A stretch of 53,795 bases of DNA. It comes from Guillardia theta CCMP2712 (Eukaryota > Cryptophyceae > Pyrenomonadales > Geminigeraceae). Below the pieces are notes generated by a model. The model was not told the DNA's origin and did no database searches. It saw nothing but the letters and a program-made list of their open reading frames with translations. The position numbers and the translations under genes are program-made. Position 1 is the stretch's first letter. Every line of letters starts with the position of its first letter. The stretch spans positions 33,925 through 87,719 of the forward strand of contig NW_005434487.1 of NCBI RefSeq assembly GCF_000315625.1, written 5' to 3'. Shown here piece by piece: positions 47,059 to 53,795 of the stretch.

Positions 47059-47151
47059 ATTTAGGGTTTAGAGGGTCTTGTTGGCAGCCTTGAGGGTTTA
47101 GGGTTTAGGGTTTAGGGTTTAGGGTTTAGGGTTTAGGGTTTAGGGTTTAGG
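47059..47151. repeat. Telomeric tract 3 with an inserted fragment
   Basis: TTTAGGGTTTAGA at 47060-47072, then about 20 nt of non-telomeric sequence (47073-47092), then eight or nine perfect TTTAGGG units. The fragment (GGGTCTTGTTGGCAGCCTTG) partly resembles the ORF segment GAGTCTTGTTGGAGATCG of the full unit. Confidence 0.9.
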
Positions 47152-47636
47152 AGCGCCGGTTATTTCAGGCAGCGCCGGTTATTTCAGGCAGCGCCGGTTA
47201 TTTCAGGCAGCGCCGGTTATTTCAGGCAGCGCCGGTTATTTCAGGCAGCGCCGGTTATTTCAGGCAGCGCCGGTTATGGAAGACCACTGAAGTATATCAG
47301 AGGAGGGAGCAGAGCAGAAGCACGGCTGCCATAAGGGCCAGCCAAGTCGGGCCGCCGGTTATTTCAGGCAGCGCCGGTTATTTCAGGCAGCGCCGGTTAT
47401 TTCAGGCAGCGCCGGTTATTTCAGGCAGCGCCGGTTATTTCAGGCAGCGCCGGTTATTTCAGGCAGCGCCGGTTATTTCAGGCAGCGCCGGTTATTTCAG
47501 GCAGCGCCGGTTATTTCAGGCAGCGCCGGTTATTTCAGGCAGCGCCGGTTATTTCAGGCAGCGCCGGTTATTTCAGGCAGCGCCGGTTATTTCAGGCAGC
47601 GCCGGTTATTTCAGGCAGCGCCGGTTATTTCAGGCA
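47152..47636. repeat. 19-bp monomer array of copy C (6 + 15 copies)
   Basis: Head-to-tail copies of GCGCCGGTTATTTCAGGCA. After six copies an island of about 75 bp of unique sequence (47277-47351) interrupts the array, then 15 further copies run to the leader. The monomer has no stop codon in any forward frame. Confidence 0.95.
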
Positions 47637-47638
47637 CC

Positions 47639-47659
47639 ATGGCTGCACGCGTGGTGTAG
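47639..47659 (+). promoter_or_regulatory. Micro-ORF in the leader of copy C
   Basis: CACCATGG, a near-ideal Kozak context, starts a six-codon ORF (MAARVV, stop TAG). It ends about 68 nt before the main ATG at 47728. The identical micro-ORF stands at 51124-51144 in copy D. An upstream ORF in such a context could restrain translation of the main ORF; this is inference. Confidence 0.5.
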
Positions 47660-47727
47660 GGGAAGCTGCCAGGGCGCCAAGGAAGCTGCAAGCGAGAGGT
47701 TTGTATACTTCAAATAGCTTTCTAAGT

Positions 47728-49710
47728 ATGGTTCTTCAGTATGATGAAAATGTTCGCAACCTGCTGTATCGGAGATCATGCCAATACACGCAGAGCGGAC
47801 TTGTGGATGCCTCTGTCCTCGAAGCTGATCTCGTCGAGAGGGTGAAGAGCTTCGCGAAGCGTTATCCGAACAGCAGGACAGCCCAGGCTTGCAAGGCTGT
47901 GGAGGGATGCACCCCCGACGCTATCGCAGAAGCCATCCGCTCGACATGTCAGCAGGCACGACGTGAGCTTCTACAAGAAGCGATGACTGGATGGAGTGAC
48001 GCATCCAGAGAGTGGTTTATGCAGCAGATTGAAGAAGCCAAGAAGGAGAAGGTCGAGACATACACCGCCTCAGCAGGCAACGAGGTGACTTCCTTCATCT
48101 CCATGACTCTCCTGGGCATCTCCTCGGTGTATGTCAACGATGAAGAAAAGCTGAAGAAGAAATTTGAAGAGATCGGACTGATCGTAGACTCAGTGCAAGA
48201 GAGTAAAGCAATCATGTGGAAGGCTCCGTATAGACCCGAGATAGCGAGTGCTGAGGAGATCCCGGTGACTGTTTCCTTCCTCCGCAATGCACAAGCGGAG
48301 AAGCTCTGGCAGGGAAGAGAGGACTTCGCGATCGATGGTCGCAAGTTCACAGCTGTACATGTGAGCATCGTGCACGATCGATCTTTCAAGATTCGAGCCA
48401 AGAGAGGACCCTGGGGCAAAGGGGGCAGCTTGGCAGAGCTGACTCACCTGCTAACCTTGGGCGGCATGACAACGGCTGAGATAGCTGCCGTCTATCGCTA
48501 TCAGCTGCTGCGCCAGTCCCTTGCAGCGGTCCAACTCCAGCCGCTGGCAGGCATGCTGGTCGCTGGGGCGCCAGGCCAGCAAGTCCACAAAGGCTTAGGT
48601 CAGAAAGGCTTCGTCGCTGTAGGGGCCAACGTCATCTGGAGACAGAGGGAGGTGGAGTGGATCGTCTCCTCGAGCTGCCCAGAGGCGAATGATACAGCAT
48701 TTCGAGCTTTCCGAGAGAGCGAAGCGATGGAGGGAGTACACCTGACTCTGTTCAGCGAGGACCCGAAGATCAGAGAGGCGCTCGCAGTCGAGTTGACAGC
48801 CGATCGCTTTGTGTCCAGAAATAAGTTGAAGAAGGCATCAAGGATGCAGAAGAAGGCAGGCGGCAAGGACGGCAAGGAGATCAAGATCATCATCAAGTCG
48901 ACGGCGGCATCTGGTCGCTTCACGAGGAAGGAGATGGAGGGGCTGTGCAACGGCGGCAACACGTCTATCGCAAGAGTCAAGAGAGTCTTGTTGGAGATCG
49001 CTAACAGGCTCGAGATCAACGTTGAAGGCATCGACATGGAGGAGGATTTGAACACCAAGTCCTGGAACGGGTCCAAGCTATGCATCCTCCTCGGCTCCAC
49101 GGAGGATGCTCGACGCATGATGAAGGAGCTGCCCTTCTATCTCGAAGGCGCAGCAACCAAGCTCGAAGCAGTCGGCTTCGACAAGGAGCCTGACTCTGAG
49201 GCGGCTGGTCAGCGGGGCACCAGCGACGCAGCGCAGCGACAGGAGGAGAGCGAGGGAGAGTGGCTGGAGTTTACAGACCTGGAGAGGATCACAATGGAGG
49301 CAGCATCTCCGTCAAGCCAAGAGGACATGCAGCTCGTCAGCGAGCTGTCAGCAGTCATCGAAGATGCAGCTTCTTTGAACGAGGCAGGGACGAGCGAGCC
49401 GATCAAGCTGGTCCTGGACAAGGCCGTTGGCAACCTCCACGACACCTTCTACTCTCCGGGGAGCCTGGAGTTCATGGCGCTGGGAGAGTGGGCGAAGATG
49501 CCAGAGGAGCAGGGAGTTGGGCGCAACGCGCTCAAGGAGAAGCTGGGGAAGTGGCTGCAGAGCAAGCGCTGGACTCGCGTGCAAGGAGAGAGCAAGAAGG
49601 CAAGGAGGGGCAGCGCGTTCTCGCCACGGGCAACGGCAGCTGCTGAGCTTGAGCAGGAGGCGGAGAGCGACGACATAGAGCGTCGATCTCTTAGCCTCCT
49701 GTTCATAGCA
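47728..49710 (+). pseudogene. Array copy C: ORF intact to codon 661, then cut by telomere repeat
   Basis: From ATG 47728 the frame is open and differs from copy D at only about ten positions (for example Asp for His in VNDEEKL, Val for Ile in KGFVAVGAN). It breaks at 49710 within the sequence encoding LSLLFIA, where D continues LSKFAEMHVLACS. Ten nucleotides of telomere repeat follow. A chimeric frame then runs to about 49983, made of telomere repeat plus out-of-frame unit sequence. The acidic C-terminus (EEEEDMEEEQGEGEEEDG in D) is missing. The near-identity with D implies very recent duplication or gene conversion. Confidence 0.85.
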
Positions 49711-49720
49711 GGGTTTAGGG
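49711..49720. repeat. Telomeric scar inside copy C
   Basis: GGGTTTAGGG sits between codon 661 of copy C and the 5'-truncated copy C'. Both sides are unit sequence, so these ten bases are an internal telomere junction. Confidence 0.9.
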
Positions 49721-50626
49721 GCAGGGACGAGCGAGCCGATCAAGCTGGTCCTGGACAAGGCCGTTGGCAACCTCCACGACACGTTCTACTCTCCGGGGAG
49801 CCTGGAGTTCATGGCGCTGGGAGAGTGGGCGAAGATGCCAGAGGAGCAGGGAGTGGGACGCAACGCGCTCAAGGAGAAGCTGGGGAAGTGGCTGCAGAGC
49901 AAGCGCTGGACTCGCGTGCAAGGAGAGAGCAAGAAGGCAAGGAGGGGCAGCGCGTTCTCGCCACGGGCAACGGCAGCTGCTGAGCTTGAGCAGGAGGCGG
50001 AGAGCGACGACATAGAGCGTCGATCTCTTAGCCTCCTGTTCATAGCACTGAGTAAATTCGCAGAGATGCATGTGCTGGCCTGCTCGCTGAAGGTGGACAA
50101 GAAGGACCGACTGCGAGTGGAGATGAGGGAAGATGACGAAGAAGAGGAAGACATGGAGGAAGAGCAAGGCGAGGGCGAGGAAGAAGACGGGGCGAGCCCG
50201 TACCGAGCTTGAGCTGAGCCCAAGGTAAGGAGAGAAGGTAGGAGGCGACCGAAGGCCAAGGTGGCGACCGAAGGCCAAGGTGAGGAGAGGCAACTCTTCT
50301 GAATGGAGACGAGTAGGTGGCGACCGAAGGCCAAGGTGAGGAGAGGCAACTCTTCTGACTGAGGCTGAGGAAGCCAAGAGAAGACAGCAGAAGTAGAGAG
50401 TAGAAAGACGCCTCAGAAGCAGGGTTCGCATTGTAGGCCGTGTACTCCCAGTGCTCGAGCGCCTCTTTAGACTAGGATCCAATTGCACAAGCCCACAACG
50501 AGGCCTTGTAGGCCGTGTACTCCCAGTGCTCGAGCGCCTCTTTAGACTAGGATCAAATTGCAAAAGCCCACAACGAGGCCGAGCAACATTCTAGCATTCT
50601 AATAAACTCACATAATAATAATAATA
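49721..50626 (+). pseudogene. Array copy C': 5'-truncated unit with full 3' end
   Basis: It starts in the middle of the ORF, at the point equivalent to 52869 of copy D, and runs to the normal stop (50210-50212). The frame open from 49811 encodes the unit C-terminus (MALGEWAKMPEEQGVGRNAL ... SPYRA). The 3' UTR has the GGCGACCGAAGGCCAAGGTG repeats, a 73-74-bp duplication at about 50433-50580 not present in D, AATAAA at 50601-50606 and a tail of five ATA triplets. The tail runs directly into telomere repeats. Confidence 0.85.
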
Positions 50627-50697
50627 GGGTTTAGGGTTTAGGGTTTAGGGTTTAGGGTTTAGGGTTTAGGGTTTAGGGTTTAGGGTTTAGGGTTTAG
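50627..50697. repeat. Telomeric tract 4
   Basis: Ten perfect TTTAGGG units between the ATA tail of copy C' and the first monomer of copy D. Confidence 0.97.
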
Positions 50698-51122
50698 AGC
50701 GCCGGTTATTTCAGGCAGCGCCGGTTATTTCAGGCAAAAAGCGCCGGTTATTTCAGGCAAAAGCGCCAGCGCCGGTTATTTCAGGCAGCGCCGGTTATTT
50801 CAGGCAGCGCCGGTTATTTCAGGCAGCGCCGGTTATTTCAGGCAGCGCCGGTTATTTCAGGCAAGCGCCGGTTATTTCAGGCAAGCGCCGGTTATTTCAG
50901 GCAAGCGCCGGTTATTTCAGGCAAGCGCCGGTTATTTCAGGCAAGCGCCGGTTATTTCAGGCAAGCGCCGGTTATTTCAGGCAAGCGCCGGTTATTTCAG
51001 GCAAGCGCCGGTTATTTCAGGCAAGCGCCGGTTATTTCAGGCAAGCGCCGGTTATTTCAGGCAAGCGCCGGTTATTTCAGGCAGCGCCGGTTATTTCAGG
51101 CAGCGCCGGTTATTTCAGGCAC
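50698..51122. repeat. 19/20-bp monomer array of copy D (21 copies)
   Basis: Twenty-one copies of GCGCCGGTTATTTCAGGCA. A central block of about 12 has one extra A (20-bp period), and two near the start have A-rich spacers. The mixture of 19- and 20-bp registers shows local expansion of a variant. Confidence 0.95.
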
Positions 51123-51212
51123 CATGGCTGCACGCGTGGTGTAGGGGAAGCTGCCAGGGCGCCAAGGAAGCTGCAAGCGACAGGTTTGTATACTTCAAAT
51201 AGCTTTCTAAGT

Positions 51213-53360
51213 ATGGTTCTTCAGTATGATGAAAATGTTCGCAACCTGCTGTATCGGAGATCATGCCAATACACGCAGAGCGGACTTGTGGATGCCTCTG
51301 TCCTCGAAGCTGATCTCGTCGAGAGGGTGAAGAGCTTCGCGAAGCGTTATCCGAACAGCAGGACAGCCCAGGCTTGCAAGGCTGTGGAGGGATGCACCCC
51401 CGACGCTATCGCAGAAGCCATCCGCTCGACATGTCAGCAGGCACGACGTGAGCTTCTGCAAGAAGCGATGACTGGATGGAGTGACGCATCCAGAGAGTGG
51501 TTTATGCAGCAGATTGAAGAAGCCAAGAAGGAGAAGGTCGAGACATACACCGCCTCAGCAGGCAACGAGGTGACTTCCTTCATCTCCATGACTCTCCTGG
51601 GCATCTCCTCGGTGTATGTCAACCATGAAGAAAAGCTGAAGAAGAAATTTGAAGAGATCGGACTGATCGTAGACTCAGTGCAAGAGAGTAAAGCGATCAT
51701 GTGGAAGGCTCCGTATAGACCCGAGATAGCGAGTGCTGAGGAGATCCCGGTGACTGTTTCCTTCCTCCGCAATGCACAAGCGGAGAAGCTCTGGCAGGGA
51801 AGAGAGGACTTCGCGATCGATGGTCGCAAGTTCACAGCTGTACATGTGAGCATCGTGCACGATCGATCTTTCAAGATTCGAGCCAAGAGAGGACCCTGGG
51901 GCAAAGGGGGCAGCTTGGCAGAGCTGACTCACCTGCTAACCTTGGGCGGCATGACAACGGCTGAGATAGCTGCCGTCTATCGCTATCAGCTGCTGCGCCA
52001 GTCCCTTGCAGCGGTCCAACTCCAGCCGCTGGCAGGCATGCTGGTCGCTGGGGCGCCAGGACAGCAAGTCCACAAAGGCTTAGGTCAGAAAGGCTTCATC
52101 GCTGTAGGGGCCAACGTCATCTGGAGACAGAGGGAGGTGGAGTGGATCGTCTCCTCGAGCTGCCCAGAGGCGAATGATACAGCATTTCGAGCTTTCCGAG
52201 AGAGCGAAGCGATGGAGGGAGTACACCTGACTCTGTTCAGCGAGGACCCGAAGATCAGAGAGGCGCTCGCAGTCGAGTTGACAGCTGATCGCTTTGTGTC
52301 CAGAAATAAGTTGAAGAAGGCATCAAGGATGCAGAAGAAGGCAGGCGGCAAGGACGGCAAGGAGATCAAGATCATCATCAAGTCGACGGCGGCATCTGGT
52401 CGCTTCACGAGGAAGGAGATGGAGGGGCTGTGCAACGGCGGCAACACGTCTATCGCAAGAGTCAAGAGAGTCTTGTTGGAGATCGCTAACAGGCTCGAGA
52501 TCAACGTTGAAGGCATCGACATGGAGGAGGATTTGAACACCAAGTCCTGGAACGGGTCCAAGCTATGCATCCTCCTCGGCTCCACGGAGGATGCTCGACG
52601 CATGATGAAGGAGCTGCCCTTCTATCTCGAAGGCGCAGCAACCAAGCTCGAAGCAGTCGGCTTCGACAAGGAGCCTGACTCTGAGGCGGCTGGTCAGCGG
52701 GGCACCAGCGACGCAGCGCAGCGACAGGAGGAGAGCGAGGGAGAGTGGCTGGAGTTTACAGACCTGGAGAGGATCACAATGGAGGCAGCATCTCCGTCAA
52801 GCCAAGAGGACATGCAGCTCGTCAGCGAGCTGTCAGCAGTCATCGAAGATGCAGCTTCTTTGAACGAGGCAGGGACGAGCGAGCCGATCAAGCTGGTCCT
52901 GGACAAGGCCGTTGGCAACCTCCACGACACCTTCTACTCTCCGGGGAGCCTGGAGTTCATGGCGCTGGGAGAGTGGGCGAAGATGCCAGAGGAGCAGGGA
53001 GTGGGACGCAACGCGCTCAAGGAGAGGCTGGGGAAGTGGCTGCAGAGCAAGCGCTGGACTCGCGTGCAAGGAGAGAGCAAGAAGGCAAGGAGGGGCAGCG
53101 CGTTCTCGCCACGGGCAACGGCAGCTGCTGAGCTTGAGCAGGAGGCGGAGAGCGACGACATAGAGCGTCGATCTCTTAGCCTCCTGTTCATAGCACTGAG
53201 TAAATTCGCAGAGATGCATGTGCTGGCCTGCTCGCTGAAGGTGGACAAGAAGGACCGACTGCGAGTGGAGATGAGGGAAGATGACGAAGAAGAGGAAGAC
53301 ATGGAGGAAGAGCAAGGCGAGGGCGAGGAAGAAGACGGGGCGAGCCCGTACCGAGCTTGA
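51213..53360 (+). CDS. 715-codon protein of the telomeric unit (copy D, intact)
   Basis: ATG 51213 is chosen because copies A, B, C and D all keep it (MVLQYDENVRNLLYRRSC in D); the frame is open further upstream without an ATG. Residues 1-140 are helical with a few Cys. Residues 190-240 contain VTVSFLRNAQAEKLWQGRED and RAKRGPWGKGGSLAEL, a basic Gly-rich patch that could bind nucleic acid. Residues about 385-395 are strongly basic (KKASRMQKKAGGKDGK). About 400-480 alternate beta and alpha (EIKIIIKSTAASGRFTRKEM; SKLCILLGSTEDARRMMKEL), a pattern compatible with an RRM-like fold. The C-terminus is very acidic (REDDEEEEDMEEEQGEGEEE). No Cys knuckle, reverse transcriptase or known domain is seen. 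A gag/ORF1-like nucleic-acid-binding role is inference; a telomere protein or host gene is the alternative. Confidence 0.8.
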   Translation: MVLQYDENVRNLLYRRSCQYTQSGLVDASVLEADLVERVKSFAKRYPNSRTAQACKAVEGCTPDAIAEAIRSTCQQARRELLQEAMTGWSDASREWFMQQIEEAKKEKVETYTASAGNEVTSFISMTLLGISSVYVNHEEKLKKKFEEIGLIVDSVQESKAIMWKAPYRPEIASAEEIPVTVSFLRNAQAEKLWQGREDFAIDGRKFTAVHVSIVHDRSFKIRAKRGPWGKGGSLAELTHLLTLGGMTTAEIAAVYRYQLLRQSLAAVQLQPLAGMLVAGAPGQQVHKGLGQKGFIAVGANVIWRQREVEWIVSSSCPEANDTAFRAFRESEAMEGVHLTLFSEDPKIREALAVELTADRFVSRNKLKKASRMQKKAGGKDGKEIKIIIKSTAASGRFTRKEMEGLCNGGNTSIARVKRVLLEIANRLEINVEGIDMEEDLNTKSWNGSKLCILLGSTEDARRMMKELPFYLEGAATKLEAVGFDKEPDSEAAGQRGTSDAAQRQEESEGEWLEFTDLERITMEAASPSSQEDMQLVSELSAVIEDAASLNEAGTSEPIKLVLDKAVGNLHDTFYSPGSLEFMALGEWAKMPEEQGVGRNALKERLGKWLQSKRWTRVQGESKKARRGSAFSPRATAAAELEQEAESDDIERRSLSLLFIALSKFAEMHVLACSLKVDKKDRLRVEMREDDEEEEDMEEEQGEGEEEDGASPYRA

Positions 53361-53750
53361 GCTGAGCCCAAGGTAAGGAGAGAAGGTAGGAGGCGACCGA
53401 AGGCCAAGGTGAGGAGAGGCAACTCTCCTGACTGAAGCTGAGGAAGCTGAATGGAGGAGGAGTAGGTGGCGACCGAAGGCCAAGGTGAGGAGAGGCAACT
53501 CTCCTGACTGAGGCTGAGGAAGCTGAATGGAGGTAGAGTAGGTGGTGACCGAAGGCCAAGGTGAGGAGAGGCAACTCTCCTGACTGAGGCTGAGGAAGCC
53601 AAGAGAAGACAGCAGAAGTAGAGAGTAGAAAGACGCCTCAGAAGCAGGGTTCGCATTGTAGGCCGTGTACTCCCAGTGCTCGAGCGCCTCTTTAGACTAG
53701 GATCAAATTGCACAAGCCCACAACGAGGCCGAGCAACATTCTAGCATTCT
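53361..53750 (+). repeat. Repeat-rich 3' UTR of copy D
   Basis: Three tandem copies of a 70-80-bp unit containing GGCGACCGAAGGCCAAGGTG (GGTGACC in the third) and GAGGAGAGGCAACTCTCCTG. The second motif can form a small hairpin (GAGAGGC...CTCTC). A unique segment shared with C' then runs to the polyadenylation signal. Confidence 0.8.
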
Positions 53751-53788
53751 AATAAACTCACATAATAATAATAATAATAATAATAATA
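53751..53788 (+). terminator. Polyadenylation signal and ATA tail of copy D
   Basis: AATAAA at 53751-53756, five bases, then nine ATA triplets that pass directly into GGGTTTA at the window end. The equivalent in C' (50601-50626) has the same AATAAA but five triplets. Confidence 0.8.
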
Positions 53789-53795
53789 GGGTTTA
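53789..53795. repeat. Start of telomeric tract 5
   Basis: GGGTTTA at the window edge continues the pattern seen after copy C'. Further telomere repeats or units lie beyond the window. Confidence 0.8.

Larger units (their letters stand above)
50698..53788 (+). mobile_element. Copy D: complete telomere-embedded gene unit (retroelement-like)
   Basis: The only complete unit: monomer array, 90-nt leader, 715-codon ORF, repeat-rich 3' UTR, AATAAA (53751-53756) and a tail of nine ATA triplets (53762-53788). TTTAGGG repeats flank it on both sides. A polyadenylation signal followed by a variable simple-repeat tail is typical of non-LTR retroposition; the Drosophila I factor has a TAA-type tail. No reverse transcriptase, endonuclease or long terminal repeat is present in the unit. 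It is therefore either non-autonomous or spreads by recombination. Telomere-specific LINEs such as TRAS and SART are the nearest known analogy. Confidence 0.65.

Noticed and set aside
49711-49983. Copy C encoding a genuine 752-residue or longer protein
   Set aside because: Beyond codon 661 the frame is telomere repeat followed by unit sequence read out of frame, so the tail is a chimeric artefact of the junction.
49348-50563. Long minus-strand open frames across the units (up to 282 codons)
   Set aside because: They recur identically antisense to every ORF copy and follow from its codon bias; they have no independent motifs.
44726-53795. HeT-A-type transposition directly onto the chromosome end
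   Set aside because: That mechanism would place the element 3' end toward the centromere. Here the 3' tails point toward the chromosome end, and telomere repeats follow them.
1-53795. Nucleomorph or organelle origin of the window
   Set aside because: Nuclear-type genes with many introns, long spacers and TTTAGGG telomere repeats do not fit compact nucleomorph or organelle DNA.
1-53795. tRNA or rRNA genes
   Set aside because: I looked for conserved tRNA loop sequences and rRNA-like segments and found none that I could support by eye.

Overview
The window looks like the end of a nuclear chromosome of a microalga, most likely a cryptophyte resembling Guillardia theta. This is inference from five things seen in the sequence: plant-type TTTAGGG telomere repeats at the right end, running in the orientation expected of a chromosome terminus; very short GT-AG introns, mostly about 41-55 nt; a gene product (38415-39683) whose signal peptide is followed by Phe, as in plastid-targeted proteins of algae with a secondary red plastid; mixed base composition with many CCT, CTCCT and GGA microsatellites, often inside introns; and a 100-N scaffold gap at 14022-14121. 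The protein families, including an IP3-receptor-like channel, a TBC-TLDc protein and MATH domains, are eukaryotic.

Positions 1-44700 hold ordinary intron-rich genes on both strands. In order they are: the 3' end of a Sushi/Cys-rich/CUB surface protein (395-2550, +); a MATH-domain protein with about 20 exons (2733-7590, -); a 2-kb spacer with a GC-rich island; an HSP70-like ATPase domain that appears fused to a long coiled coil (9697-14000, +, running into the gap); an IP3/ryanodine-receptor-like calcium channel of about 2780 residues (15332-23988, -); a small unknown protein (25089-26290, +); a long coiled-coil protein (26511-29780, -); a TBC1D24-like TBC-TLDc protein (30632-32978, +); a small membrane protein (33660-34476, +); a sucrose-phosphatase-like HAD hydrolase (34594-36563, -); a DUF5672-like luminal protein (37090-38273, +); a plastid-targeted protein (38415-39683, -); an unrecognised spliced ORF (39914-40833, +); and a PDZ-containing gene with hydrophobic segments (41557-44440, -). 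Most of these were assembled by reading splice sites by eye, so individual exon borders are tentative.

From 44726 to the end the sequence changes. Short tracts of (TTTAGGG)n alternate with copies of one gene unit, all in the same orientation with their 3' ends toward the chromosome end. A complete unit (50698-53788) consists of a 5' array of 19-20-bp monomers, a 5' leader with a Kozak-like micro-ORF, one intron-free ORF of 715 codons, a repeat-rich 3' UTR, an AATAAA signal and a variable (ATA)n tail that runs directly into TTTAGGG repeats. There are four main copies (A, B, C, D) and a 5'-truncated piece (C'). A is cut off inside its ORF by telomere repeats. B is old, diverged and frameshifted. 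C is intact to codon 661, then interrupted by 10 nt of telomere repeat and followed by C'. D is complete.

The 3' tail and the repeated insertion register in telomere repeats suggest a telomere-specific retroelement, or a retroposed gene unit, encoding a gag-like protein without a reverse transcriptase in this window. The internal telomere junctions suggest repeated breakage, healing by telomerase and recombinational re-extension. I recognise no published family for the 715-residue protein. This array is the strongest candidate here for a previously undescribed system.
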